From Candidatus Eisenbergiella merdavium (GTDB lineage Bacteria; Bacillota; Clostridia; Lachnospirales; Lachnospiraceae): 64,000 nucleotides of DNA. The notes below the pieces were generated by a model. The model saw only the letters and a list, made by a program, of their open reading frames with translations, ran no database searches and was not told the DNA's origin. How positions within the stretch are numbered: position 1 is the first letter of the stretch; the number at the start of each line of letters is the position of its first letter. The translations under genes and the position numbers were made by a program. Positions 47,555 to 56,193 of the stretch are shown here, in pieces. The stretch spans positions 1 through 64,000 of the forward strand of contig DWWS01000073.1 of the NCBI GenBank assembly GCA_019119595.1, given 5' to 3'.

Positions 47555-48958
47555 ATGAACACCAAAAGAACCTTTTATCTTGACAGCAAAAACGGCGACG
47601 ATACCCGTACGGGCCTGTCGCCGGAGGAGGCATGGAGATCGCTGGAACGGGCCAATGAGCAGGAATTTCAGCCCGGAGACGCTCTGCGTCTGAAGCGGGG
47701 AGGAAGCTGGCATGGAATGCTTCGCCCGAAGGGCTCCGGAAGCGCGGAAAGCCCTGTAACGGTGGACGCCTATGGAGCGGCGGGAGGTGAGCCGGCGGAA
47801 GACGGGGCGGCGGGGGCGCTCCCCGTGATCCACGGAGACGGCGCGTACGCGGCCGTTTTGCTGGAGGGCTTAAGCTTCTGGCAGGTCAGAAACATTGCCG
47901 TGACCAACCGGGCGAAGGAGCGCGGCGTGCGGCAGGGAATCTGCGTCTGCGGAAGTGCGGAGGGAATCACCCGCGGAATTGTGATTGAAAACTGTGAAAT
48001 TTTTGACGTACAGGGAGAAAACCGGCGGAACCGGAACGTCTATGAAAGCATGTATTGGAATTCCGGCATCTATGTGACCATGCCGGGACGATCCTCCGGG
48101 AAAAATCATCTGCATGATATCATCATCAGCGGAAATTATGTGCATGACGTGCTTACCAGCGGAATCCGGGTCAATCAGCAGGAGGATTTCATCAATGATA
48201 TCCATCACACGCATGTGGTGGTAAGAGGAAACCGTATTGAGCGAACGGGGAGCGACGGGATCATTGTGGCAAACTGTATTTCGCCTCTGATCGACGGGAA
48301 TGTGTGCCTGGATGCCGGCGCGCTCGGAAGCCTTGAGGATACCCGCCTGATCGCGGGAATCTGGGTATGCGCGGTGTCGGACGCTCTCATCCAGCGAAAC
48401 GAGGTGGGACGCACCCGGCTCTTTGAAAATGACGGAACCGCGTTCGATACGGATTGGGGAACGGCCGGAACCACCGTTTTTCAGTACAATTACACCCATG
48501 GAAATAAGGGCGGCTTCTGGCTGGACTGCACGGGGATCAACCGGAACAGAGAGTGCGAGGGAACCGTTCTGCGCTACAATATCAGCGTGGATGACGAGCG
48601 CTGCCTGATTCAGGATGATTATGGGATCCGTTCTGAGCTGTATGGAAATCTGTTTCTGCATACGGGAGAGACAGGACCGATGATCTGCTGCCACCGGGAA
48701 GGCCAGTCCCATATATTCACCCGGAACATATTTGCCTTCCGGGGGCAGCCTGCTTTGGGCTGGCAGTCGTCTGCCTTCCGGGGAAACTGGTATGGGGAGC
48801 TTGCCGGGCTTCCGGAGGACCCGGAAGCCAAGAACGGCTCGCCCATCGAGTTGGAAGGACTTTCGCAGCGCCTTCTGGAATCAGAGGAGTGCAGGCGGCA
48901 GCTCTGGGACCGCCTTGCCGAAGCGGCAGGAACACGGGCCGAGCCGCCGACAGACTGA
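47555..48958 (+). CDS. Right-handed parallel beta-helix protein
   Basis: The 467-aa protein has the layout of pectate-lyase-like beta-helix proteins. It opens TFYLDSKNGDDTRTGLSPEE, then AWRSLERAN and PGDALRLKRGG, followed by repeating strands such as IVIENCEIFDVQG, IIISGNYVHDVLTSGI and VVRGNRIERTGSDGI. Many relatives cleave or bind polysaccharides outside the cell, but no signal peptide is present here. A GGGGGG tract lies ahead of the ATG. With the metallophosphoesterase and ROK genes it makes a same-strand set of unknown purpose. Catalytic residues cannot be assigned. Confidence 0.75.
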   Translation: MNTKRTFYLDSKNGDDTRTGLSPEEAWRSLERANEQEFQPGDALRLKRGGSWHGMLRPKGSGSAESPVTVDAYGAAGGEPAEDGAAGALPVIHGDGAYAAVLLEGLSFWQVRNIAVTNRAKERGVRQGICVCGSAEGITRGIVIENCEIFDVQGENRRNRNVYESMYWNSGIYVTMPGRSSGKNHLHDIIISGNYVHDVLTSGIRVNQQEDFINDIHHTHVVVRGNRIERTGSDGIIVANCISPLIDGNVCLDAGALGSLEDTRLIAGIWVCAVSDALIQRNEVGRTRLFENDGTAFDTDWGTAGTTVFQYNYTHGNKGGFWLDCTGINRNRECEGTVLRYNISVDDERCLIQDDYGIRSELYGNLFLHTGETGPMICCHREGQSHIFTRNIFAFRGQPALGWQSSAFRGNWYGELAGLPEDPEAKNGSPIELEGLSQRLLESEECRRQLWDRLAEAAGTRAEPPTD

Positions 48959-48975
48959 GGCAGGCTCGGAAAAGG

Positions 48976-49560
48976 TCAAACGCCTGTGGCCTCCTCCAGG
49001 CTGCAGCCCATCCGTCTTTCAAAGAAATCCTTCAGCTCCAGATTTTTCTCCCATTTTGATTGTGGATAATTGCCGTAGCGTGTCTTAACGTCCGTCATGC
49101 GTACGAGGATATCCACAGGGCCGTCCGGCATGGCGATGCTGTCGCAGAGCTGGATGAGGCGGTCATAGTCGTCATATGTGAAGCCGTCCAAAAGTTTGAT
49201 GATCCGCTGCTTGTCCCTGGAAGAAACGTCGTGTCTGCCGATGTAGGTATTCACGTCTCTTTCCGGAAAAGAGTGGGTCAGGCAAATGCGGGCGGCTTCG
49301 TCATAGCCCAGGCTCATAAGGTAGTCGTAGCCGTCAATGGTATGGGCGAGATAGGTGACGCCCTCCCGCCGGCCGATATCGTGAAGCAGACCCAGAACAT
49401 AAGCCTTTTCCGGGTCAATATCACAGCCCTGCTTTTTCAGACGCTCTGCGATGGCTCTGGCACAGCGCGCCGTGGTCAGGGAATGATTTTTCCAGGGGCC
49501 GGGGTTGCGCTGCCAGCCCTCCTCCAGAAGCTGGCTGGCGGTTTCAGGATCAGGAAACAT
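48976..49560 (-). CDS. HD-domain hydrolase
   Basis: The 194-aa protein has the HD metal motif with H26 in WKNHSLTTARCARAIAERL, then LGLLHDIGRREGVTYLAHT with the HD pair, and a later histidine in LTHSFPERD. It resembles small bacterial HD phosphohydrolases of nucleotide or phosphonate metabolism; the substrate is unknown. The ATG at 49560 follows AAGGAGG. It converges with the beta-helix gene with only 17 bp between stops. Confidence 0.78.
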   Translation of the reverse strand: MFPDPETASQLLEEGWQRNPGPWKNHSLTTARCARAIAERLKKQGCDIDPEKAYVLGLLHDIGRREGVTYLAHTIDGYDYLMSLGYDEAARICLTHSFPERDVNTYIGRHDVSSRDKQRIIKLLDGFTYDDYDRLIQLCDSIAMPDGPVDILVRMTDVKTRYGNYPQSKWEKNLELKDFFERRMGCSLEEATGV

Positions 49561-49666
49561 TTTAACCTCCTTCTCAAATGGCTGATGAATCAGTTTGAGG
49601 TATGGAACGGCTTTATTGTAGCACTGCTGAAGAAGGAACGCAATGCTATCCCGCCTGGCGCTGTTG

Positions 49667-49924
49667 CTACAAGGCGGAATCCTGCCTCCCGGCAAGATAA
49701 TCAATGCTGCAGTCGAAGGCTTCTGCAATCTTGAGAATGTTTTTCAGAGATGGATTCCCGATCTTTCCGTTCGCTACCTTCTTGATGGTTTCGTACGGGA
49801 CGGTTGATTTGTCGGAAAGCGTTTTCAGCGACCAGTTATGTCTGGATAGCTGTGTGGAAATGCGTCCTGCGATGATCCTGGAAAAGCCGCCGTGATCATC
49901 AAATCCTTTTTCATTCTGTTTCAT
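49667..49924 (-). CDS. Small XRE-family regulator
   Basis: The 85-aa protein is a single helix-turn-helix domain: NWSLKTLSDKSTVPYETIKK, then GKIGNPSLKNILKIAEAFD and CSIDYLAGR. AGGAGG lies 7 nt before ATG 49924. A perfect inverted repeat lies 68 nt upstream and is a likely autoregulatory operator. It is transcribed toward the HD hydrolase gene and may share its transcript across a 106-nt gap. Confidence 0.85.
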   Translation of the reverse strand: MKQNEKGFDDHGGFSRIIAGRISTQLSRHNWSLKTLSDKSTVPYETIKKVANGKIGNPSLKNILKIAEAFDCSIDYLAGRQDSAL

Positions 49925-49991
49925 AAGTACCTCCTGCTGGCTGTCCCGCCGCTGCGGAACAAAAATAGAAATGGTTACATCTGTATATCCC

Positions 49992-50017
49992 TTTATGTGC
50001 CATAAAAGGCACATAAA
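49992..50017 (-). promoter_or_regulatory. Inverted-repeat operator upstream of the XRE regulator
   Basis: TTTATGTGCC (49992-50001) and GGCACATAAA (50008-50017) form a perfect 10-bp inverted repeat with a 6-bp centre in the divergent region between the XRE gene and the DUF6128-like gene. The symmetry fits a dimeric helix-turn-helix repressor. Confidence 0.6.
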
Positions 50018-50106
50018 AATGCAAAAAATTTTTCATAAGCGGAAACGGACGGGAATAGAATGGAAATTGTAAAGGATAGAAAAACGCCTCGGGAAGGAGG
50101 ACAAGG

Positions 50107-51279
50107 GTGTTCTATTATAACAGGCAGATCGTGTACATGGATTTGTGGAAGGCCGGAGAACGGGCCGGGAATGCCGGATTTCTGAAGCTGGAGGAAACGG
50201 ACCGGAAGCTGCGGTGGGAGATCCGAATCCGCGGGCTTGAAGAATCGGACACCGGCTTTTTTGACCTCCGAGATGAGACGGGAGCGCTGGTGGATAAAAT
50301 TCTTTTGCAGAAGGGCGAGGGCAGCTATGTGCGTACCTTTGAGCCGGGGGCTGTAACCAGGGGCGGAAGACTTTTTGGGGAGATCTGCGGCTTGAGGGCA
50401 GAGCTTTCCGGCGGAAGGTATCTGAAAGGGACCTGGAGGCTGACGGGACGGACAGAGCAGGGAACTGCCAGACCGAAGCCTGACCTCCTGGAAGCCGTCC
50501 GATCAGAACCCTCCCATAAGGAAGGAATTGGTCCGGAAAGCCCCATGGCGGAAAGAAATACTGACCGGAGCGAGCGGCAGAGGAAGGAGGCGGAGCGGAA
50601 GGAGATAAGAGAGACAGGAAGACAGGCAGATTCGGAGCGGGAGGAGGAGTACTGCCTGAAAGGACGGTGCCTGCGGGCGGCGGCCGGCCGGAGCGCATTA
50701 AGCACGCTGCGCCCGAATGAATTTCAGATATCCACGCCGTCAGTCAGTTCCCGTCCCGCTCCATACGCGGCAGGAATACAGAGGCTTTTGCAGCCTGAGG
50801 ATACACGGCCCGTACCCCCGTCAGCCAGCCTGCGGCCATCATCCCCGGACACAGGCGCGCAGACAGCCTCCCGCGGACGGAACAGACAGGCTTCTGACGA
50901 GCCTGGCGGCGGAATTGCCCGTACCTATTATGAGGATAAGTGGGAACAGCTTGTGCACATGTACCCCGGTGTTCATCCCTTTGGGGATGAGAGAATGTTT
51001 CTTTCCATCACACCCGGAGATTTCGTGATCCTGGGCAGAGAATATCAGAAGCTGGTACACAACAGCTTTCTGCTCCACGGCTATTACAACTACCGGCATG
51101 TGATTCTGGGACGGTACCCGGAAGAGGAAGGGGAAAGCTTCTACCTTGGTGTTCCGGGCGTTTATTATGACCGGGAAAAAATGGCGGCGGAGATGTTTGG
51201 CTTTGAAGCGTTCGAGGGAAAAAGAGAGCCTGCAGAGCAGGGAGATTTCGGCTATTACATGAAGCGGGTGAGAATATAG
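50107..51279 (+). CDS. DUF6128-like protein of the Lachnospiraceae (GTG start)
   Basis: The 390-aa protein has an N-terminal beta-rich domain (about 1-120: YNRQIVYMDLWKAGERAGN, then AGFLKLEE), a long low-complexity linker (about 125-265) rich in Arg, Ser, Pro and Glu, and a conserved C-terminal domain (KWEQLVHMYPGVHPFGDERM, then FLSITPGDFVILG and FLLHGYYNYRHVILG) that I recognise as DUF6128-like. There is no signal peptide or membrane helix. GTG 50107 is supported by AAGGAGG 6 nt upstream. Function unknown; the family appears lineage-specific. Confidence 0.65.
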   Translation: MFYYNRQIVYMDLWKAGERAGNAGFLKLEETDRKLRWEIRIRGLEESDTGFFDLRDETGALVDKILLQKGEGSYVRTFEPGAVTRGGRLFGEICGLRAELSGGRYLKGTWRLTGRTEQGTARPKPDLLEAVRSEPSHKEGIGPESPMAERNTDRSERQRKEAERKEIRETGRQADSEREEEYCLKGRCLRAAAGRSALSTLRPNEFQISTPSVSSRPAPYAAGIQRLLQPEDTRPVPPSASLRPSSPDTGAQTASRGRNRQASDEPGGGIARTYYEDKWEQLVHMYPGVHPFGDERMFLSITPGDFVILGREYQKLVHNSFLLHGYYNYRHVILGRYPEEEGESFYLGVPGVYYDREKMAAEMFGFEAFEGKREPAEQGDFGYYMKRVRI

Positions 51280-51475
51280 GGCCAAGGGCCTTACCATTAA
51301 CCATGGAAAAGGAAAACCGGCGGTCAGCCAGGCGTTTTCAAAGCACACGCGAAGTAGCTTTCCGCGTATTTCCGGGGACGAGTAGCGAAGCGCTCTTTCA
51401 TATGTATACGGATGTGGTTCGGCCCGTGCGGCGCGGTTCCATCCATGTGGCCCGGCCTCGTCTATACGGCGCGGT

Positions 51476-52171
51476 TCAGTCCACGCCGCGAAGGCTGGTA
51501 TTGGGAATAAAGGGAAGCAGCATGCTTCGGAAGCTCTCCAGCTCCTCTTTGGAATAGGCGCTGAAAACAGGGGAGATCACGCCCTCGCTCTCCTGATAGG
51601 ACTGCAGAAAATAAGCCCGCGCTCCCTTCAGCCAGCGTCCGATGGAAAGAAAATCCTCCGAATGGTGCAGCTCACGCACCACTGTGGTGCGGAACTCATA
51701 GGGAAGGCCGCAGCTTTGGACGAAGGCGGCGCTTTTTTCGATCCGGTCCATCTGAAGGCCGGGAAGGCCGGCCACTGCGGCATAATGCTCCGGAGAGGTT
51801 TTGATGTCCATGGCTATGTAGTCCAGAAGCCCCTGACGGAAAAGTCCCTCGATCACCTCCGGAAGATACCCGTTGGTATCCAGCTTGACCAACAGCCCCA
51901 GCTCCTTTATTTTCCGTAAAAAATCAGCCAGATCCGGCTGTAGAGTGGGCTCGCCTCCGGTGACGCAGACGCCGGTAAGGATGCCCTTTCTTTTGGTAAG
52001 AAGCTGCAGAACCTCCTGCTCATCAAGCTGAGGAACCCTTGCGGGATGGAGGACAAGATCTCCGTTCTGGCAGAAGGGGCAGCGGAAATTACAGCAGCCC
52101 GTAAAAACGGTGGCCGCCACATGGCCGGGAAAATCCAATAAAGTTGTTTTATTAAAACCACAGATTTGCAT
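51476..52171 (-). CDS. Anaerobic ribonucleotide reductase-activating-type radical SAM protein (NrdG2-like)
   Basis: The 231-aa radical-SAM protein has the cluster motif C-x3-C-x2-C in CCNFRCPFCQNGDLV, then GVCVTGGEPTLQPDL, and LDTNGYLPEVIEGLF and DYIAMDIKT later in the barrel. It matches the short TIGR02495-type activating enzymes assigned to anaerobic ribonucleotide reductase. No nrdD is adjacent, so its target enzyme is unconfirmed; pyruvate formate-lyase-type activation is the alternative. The ATG at 52171 excludes a long basic frame that extends further upstream. The preceding 196 bases (51280-51475) hold no gene. Confidence 0.82.
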   Translation of the reverse strand: MQICGFNKTTLLDFPGHVAATVFTGCCNFRCPFCQNGDLVLHPARVPQLDEQEVLQLLTKRKGILTGVCVTGGEPTLQPDLADFLRKIKELGLLVKLDTNGYLPEVIEGLFRQGLLDYIAMDIKTSPEHYAAVAGLPGLQMDRIEKSAAFVQSCGLPYEFRTTVVRELHHSEDFLSIGRWLKGARAYFLQSYQESEGVISPVFSAYSKEELESFRSMLLPFIPNTSLRGVD

Positions 52172-52254
52172 TTGACACCTTTTCCTGTTATGATTTTCTA
52201 TTATAAGAAGATTGGAACGGATGCGCAAGACGCAGATGGAGAAGGAAGAAAAAT

Positions 52255-52971
52255 ATGGATGAGATACAGGAGCTGACGCCTGAGACAGGGGTAAGAGAAA
52301 CGGCGATGGAAAAGGCGGCGCCAGCGGGAGAAGATTTGCCGACAGAAAAGGGGATGCTGGCTGCGGAGAAACTGCGGGAAGAAGAGCAGGCTGCAGAGAA
52401 TCCTGCAGCGGACTGGAAGGCCGGAATGACGCAGGAGGAAGCAAAGCGCCATGTCCGCTATATGAAGGAGGCCATAAAGCAGGCGAAAAAGGCGTATGCG
52501 CTGGGAGAGGTGCCCATCGGCTGCGTGATCGTGCATGACGGCCGGGTGATCGGACGGGGCTACAACCGCCGCAATACGGACAAAAACACCCTGTCCCACG
52601 CGGAGATCACCGCCATCAGGAAAGCGAGCAAAAGGCTGGGAGACTGGAGGTTGGAGGACTGTGTGCTCTACGTGACGCTGGAGCCCTGCCAGATGTGCTC
52701 CGGAGCCATCGTGCAGGCCCGGATCCCGGAAACGGTGATCGGCTGCATGAATCCCAAGGCCGGCTGCGCGGGCTCTCTTTTCAATATTCTGGAGGATTCC
52801 CGGTTCAATCACCAGGTTCACGTCATCCGGGGTGTGCTGGAGCAGGAATGCAGCGATATGCTGAAGCAGTTCTTTCAGGAGCTGAGGGTGCGGGTGAAAG
52901 AGGAAAGAAAGGCGAGAAAAGCCGCCGCGCAGGGATTGACAAACCACCCTGAAAAAAGGTATACTGAATAA
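52255..52971 (+). CDS. tadA: tRNA adenosine(34) deaminase TadA with an N-terminal extension
   Basis: The 238-aa enzyme converts adenosine to inosine at the wobble position of tRNA-Arg. The zinc site is HAE (H115, E117) and PCQMC (C145, C148); EVPIGCVIV and the closing region with CAGSLFNIL are typical. About 58 acidic, probably disordered residues precede the domain; TadA normally begins near residue 60 here. A later start at M58 would give a standard-length protein, but AAGGAAG near ATG 52255 supports the long form. The SRP RNA promoter lies inside its 3' end. Confidence 0.92.
   Translation: MDEIQELTPETGVRETAMEKAAPAGEDLPTEKGMLAAEKLREEEQAAENPAADWKAGMTQEEAKRHVRYMKEAIKQAKKAYALGEVPIGCVIVHDGRVIGRGYNRRNTDKNTLSHAEITAIRKASKRLGDWRLEDCVLYVTLEPCQMCSGAIVQARIPETVIGCMNPKAGCAGSLFNILEDSRFNHQVHVIRGVLEQECSDMLKQFFQELRVRVKEERKARKAAAQGLTNHPEKRYTE
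52936..52965 (+). promoter_or_regulatory. Promoter of the SRP RNA
   Basis: Consensus TTGACA (52936-52941), an 18-bp spacer and TATACT (52960-52965) lie within the last codons of tadA and end 7 nt before the RNA. Confidence 0.75.
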
Positions 52972-52972
52972 A

Positions 52973-53236
52973 CCGTGCAGCCGGGAGAGCAGCGGCCTCC
53001 TGTACCTGAAATCCGCTATAGCAGGGGTGATGTCCGGCCCAGGGCCAGCGCTTTTGTGGCTGCCCTCTATAAGTGGCGATGAAGTTTGGGTCTTACGCAA
53101 CGGATGTCTGTGAACCGTGTCAGGTTGGGAACAAAGCAGCACTAAGCAGAATTTTTCGTGTGCCGTGAGGGTGCCTGGCGGAGTTAACTGTAGAGGTAAC
53201 GCACAGGGGTATATGGTTCGAAGCAGGACGCACGGT
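52973..53236 (+). ncRNA. ffs: Signal recognition particle RNA, long Firmicute type
   Basis: The RNA is about 264 nt. Its ends pair (CCGTGC at 52973-52978 with GCACGG at 53230-53235) and a T run follows, so the outer stem also acts as the terminator. The Ffh-binding tip is clear: GTCAGGTTGG then GAACAAAGCAGCACTAAG, with the GGAA tetraloop at 53128-53131 closed by TTG/CAA and the conserved asymmetric loop. The length implies an Alu domain as in Bacillus scRNA. The tadA-SRP RNA order is conserved in Firmicutes. It guides ribosomes making membrane and secreted proteins to the translocon. Confidence 0.92.
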
Positions 53237-53434
53237 TTTTTATTAAAAAAATCATTTTCTGATAAACATTGGAACAGAGAATTGCGTTAGATTATTTCGG
53301 GAAAACGAGGTAGTCTGGCGCATTTTTTATGGGAGAATCCGAAGAGCCCACGGTGCATCCGGCCGGCACGCCTTGCCAAATATGCCGGTTTCTCCTATAG
53401 TAATAGCAAAGCGGGTGAAAAAAACAAAGAGAGG

Positions 53435-54472
53435 ATGAAACAGGAAATGCCTTCGGAGAAGAAAAAAGAGACGGATAAGCCGGAGAAAATAAAAGCCGGA
53501 GAAAATATGCCGGCGGAGGCCGGAATGCATGCCGCAGTCCTGGAGGCGCGGCGGTTCGGCTACGAAGAGATCATGCGGGACTGCACGCTCTGCCCCAGAA
53601 ACTGCCATGTGGACAGGCTTTCCGGGAAAAAGGGCTACTGCGGCCAGACAGCGCGGATCCGTGCGGCCCGGGCGGCTCTCCACTACTGGGAGGAGCCCTG
53701 TATTTCCGGGGAAAAAGGCTCTGGCGCGGTGTTCTTCAGCGGCTGTCCGCTGCGCTGTGTGTTTTGCCAGAACAGCGTGATCGCTGAGGAAGGGGCCGGG
53801 CAGGAGGTGAGCGTGGAGCGCCTTGCGGAAATTTTTCTCCGGCTTCAGACGGACGGGGCGAATAATATCAACCTGGTGACGCCCACCCATTTCGTGCCCC
53901 AGACGGCCGCCGCGCTCCGCATGGCAAAGCGGAACGGCCTTCGCATTCCTGTGGTTTATAATACGGGAAGCTATGAAAAGCCGGAAACCCTGAAGCTGAT
54001 GGAGGGACTGGTGGACATTTATCTGCCGGATCTGAAATACGGGTCGGCGGAGCCGGGAAAGCGCTATTCCAACGCGCCGGATTATTTTGAAACGGCTGCC
54101 TCCGCCATCGCGGAAATGGTGCGGCAGGTACCGGAGGCGGTATTTGAGGAAGGGGAGGAGGGAATGGCGCTGATGAAGCGCGGCGTGATCGTCCGGCATC
54201 TGGTGCTGCCCGGAGGAAGCATGGATTCCCGGAGGGTTCTGCGCTTTCTGCATGAAACCTACGGAAACCGCATTTATATCAGCATCATGAATCAGTATAC
54301 GCCTATGCGCGGCCTGGAAGGCTATCCGGAGCTGAACCGGCGCGTGGGAAGAAGGGCTTATGATCGTCTGATCGATTTTGCCATCGGACTCGGCATAGAG
54401 AACGGGTTTATCCAGGAGGGAGGCACGGCGAAGGAAAGCTTTGTTCCCCTGTGGGACGGGACGGGGCTGTGA
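53435..54472 (+). CDS. Radical SAM protein, PflX-like (COG1313 type)
   Basis: The 345-aa protein has the radical-SAM motif C104-x3-C108-x2-C111 (SGCPLRCVFCQNS) and an N-terminal cysteine set (C50, C53, C57, C69: CTLCPRNCHVDRLSGKKGYC) that could hold a further Fe-S cluster. INLVTPTHFVPQ and DIYLPDLKYG are characteristic of COG1313 proteins, annotated as PFL-activating-like with unknown substrate. AGAGAGG precedes the ATG. The first 35 residues are charged and poorly conserved in character. No glycyl-radical partner gene is adjacent. Confidence 0.82.
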   Translation: MKQEMPSEKKKETDKPEKIKAGENMPAEAGMHAAVLEARRFGYEEIMRDCTLCPRNCHVDRLSGKKGYCGQTARIRAARAALHYWEEPCISGEKGSGAVFFSGCPLRCVFCQNSVIAEEGAGQEVSVERLAEIFLRLQTDGANNINLVTPTHFVPQTAAALRMAKRNGLRIPVVYNTGSYEKPETLKLMEGLVDIYLPDLKYGSAEPGKRYSNAPDYFETAASAIAEMVRQVPEAVFEEGEEGMALMKRGVIVRHLVLPGGSMDSRRVLRFLHETYGNRIYISIMNQYTPMRGLEGYPELNRRVGRRAYDRLIDFAIGLGIENGFIQEGGTAKESFVPLWDGTGL

Positions 54473-54624
54473 TCAGCCGCTTTCTCTGCCTGGAGAAAAA
54501 CGGGAAAACAGCCGAAGAAGCGGTAAGAACAGCAGGAAAGGCTCCGGTTTCTCTTTGTTTTTTATGGTATCTATGGAATAATGGGATCACAGGCTTGTGC
54601 AAAAGAGAAGGGAAGGAAACGAAG

Positions 54625-56163
54625 ATGGCGAAGGAATATATTTTCAGGATAAAACCGCAGGGATACAAAAACAATTACCGTGTGATCCGGATCGGCGGAG
54701 GGAGGACGCTGGACGGGCTGCATCTGGCGATCCTGGATTCCTATGATTTTACGGCGGATCATCTGTATCTGTTCAGCCCGGACAGGAAGCCCTATGACGA
54801 AAACGGTTATTATTCACCTTATGATGAGGAGCACAGGAGCGCGGCCGAAGCCGTGCTGGAAACGCTTGGTCTGAAAAAGGGGGACCGCTGGCTGTATCTG
54901 TTTGATTTCGGCGATGAATGGCGTTTTGACGTGACGGTGGAGGGCATCGAAGAGGGCAGAGGGAATAAAAAAGCGCAGCTTCTGGAAGCGAAGGGCGAGC
55001 TGGAGCAGTATCCGGACTGGGATGATGAGGAGGCGGAAGAATGGCTGGGGGATGAGGAAGACTGGGAGCTGCCCTTTGGTCCGGAGGCGGATCCGGATAT
55101 GAGCGGCATGCATTTCGCTGCGAAGGAGTATCTCGAGGTGGATGTGCTGGATGAGGATGAAGGCATGGAGGTTCTGCTGGCTGATCAGGATATGGAATCG
55201 CTTTATGCGATCCTGGAAGTTCTGGGGATCGGGGAGAAAAAGAAGGCGGAAAATCAGAAAGAGAGTTTCGGAACCCGGAGGCAGGCGGCAGCCAGGATCG
55301 CAGAGGCGCTGAGAAAGAATCCTGAGCTGCTGGAGAGACTTGTGTGCGCGGAAACCATCTGCCTTCTGGAAAAGCTGGTAAAGGACAGAAGGATCGGCCT
55401 GCAGGAGTGCGTGGCGGCCCGGAATGATGTGGGCATCATGGATGCCCTTGGCCTGATGCTGATTGAGGAAGAGGACGGGGGAATCCTGTATCTGACGCCG
55501 GACGCCGTGGAGCTTTCTTCTTCTTTTATGGAGGAGGAAAGAAAAGAGCGGCTGGAGAAGAAGGCGGAGAAGGAACGGCTGCTGCTTTCCATCCTGGATT
55601 TTTACCAGGTGATGGAGGCGGATGAGCTGCACGAAAGATTCTGCTCCCTTTTGGGCGAGAGCTGCAGCAGGCAGGAGCTGGAGGATCTGTTTCCCGTCCT
55701 GGAATTCGGAGGGATGCTGTCGGGATATGAAAAGGATGGAGCCGTATACCTTTCCTGTCTGGAGGATCAAGGCGACATTTCATGCGTTCTTAAACGGCGG
55801 GAACAGCTTGGGGCTTTGGATTATTATTCAAAATCAAGGCAGGAGCTGGAAGATTACAGGGCGAATGGGATCGTGCCGCCGTCCATGCTTGAGCTGATGG
55901 ATTATCTGATCATGGAAAAGCAGATGGAAATACCGGACTGCATGAGGCTGGAGGAGCTGGTGCAGGCGGGAGCGGATCTCGTCCTCGCTTTCCCGGATAT
56001 AGAGGATGAGATCAGGGAGATTTTGAATGAAAACAACATGAGACTGACGAAAAGGGTGAGGGAGATGATGTCCCGCGCCATGGAGGAGCTTCCCTCCGCC
56101 TCTCTGAAGGGCTACAGCATGGTGGAATTTCGGGCGGCCGGAATGAAAGATCATCAGGAATAG
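54625..56163 (+). CDS. Plasmid pRiA4b ORF-3-like protein with a long C-terminal region
   Basis: The 512-aa protein has an N-terminal pRiA4b ORF-3 domain (about 1-180: YIFRIKPQGYKNNYRVIRIG, LHLAILDSYDFTADHLYLF, GDRWLYLFDFGDEWRFDVTV), a fold with no settled function. The remaining 330 residues are helical and acidic with no recognised domain. The ATG at 54625 begins exactly at the domain; the longer frame from 54451 reaches into the preceding gene. GGAAGGAAACGA precedes it. The next gene starts 30 nt later. Confidence 0.72.
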   Translation: MAKEYIFRIKPQGYKNNYRVIRIGGGRTLDGLHLAILDSYDFTADHLYLFSPDRKPYDENGYYSPYDEEHRSAAEAVLETLGLKKGDRWLYLFDFGDEWRFDVTVEGIEEGRGNKKAQLLEAKGELEQYPDWDDEEAEEWLGDEEDWELPFGPEADPDMSGMHFAAKEYLEVDVLDEDEGMEVLLADQDMESLYAILEVLGIGEKKKAENQKESFGTRRQAAARIAEALRKNPELLERLVCAETICLLEKLVKDRRIGLQECVAARNDVGIMDALGLMLIEEEDGGILYLTPDAVELSSSFMEEERKERLEKKAEKERLLLSILDFYQVMEADELHERFCSLLGESCSRQELEDLFPVLEFGGMLSGYEKDGAVYLSCLEDQGDISCVLKRREQLGALDYYSKSRQELEDYRANGIVPPSMLELMDYLIMEKQMEIPDCMRLEELVQAGADLVLAFPDIEDEIREILNENNMRLTKRVREMMSRAMEELPSASLKGYSMVEFRAAGMKDHQE

Positions 56164-56193
56164 AGTCTCTTGCGTCAATTTTCAGAAGGAAAG

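Noticed and set aside
51429..51477. Repeated CGGCGCGGTTC (51429-51439 and 51467-51477)
   Set aside because: Two short GC-rich copies near the end of a gene with no symmetry or promoter context; likely chance.
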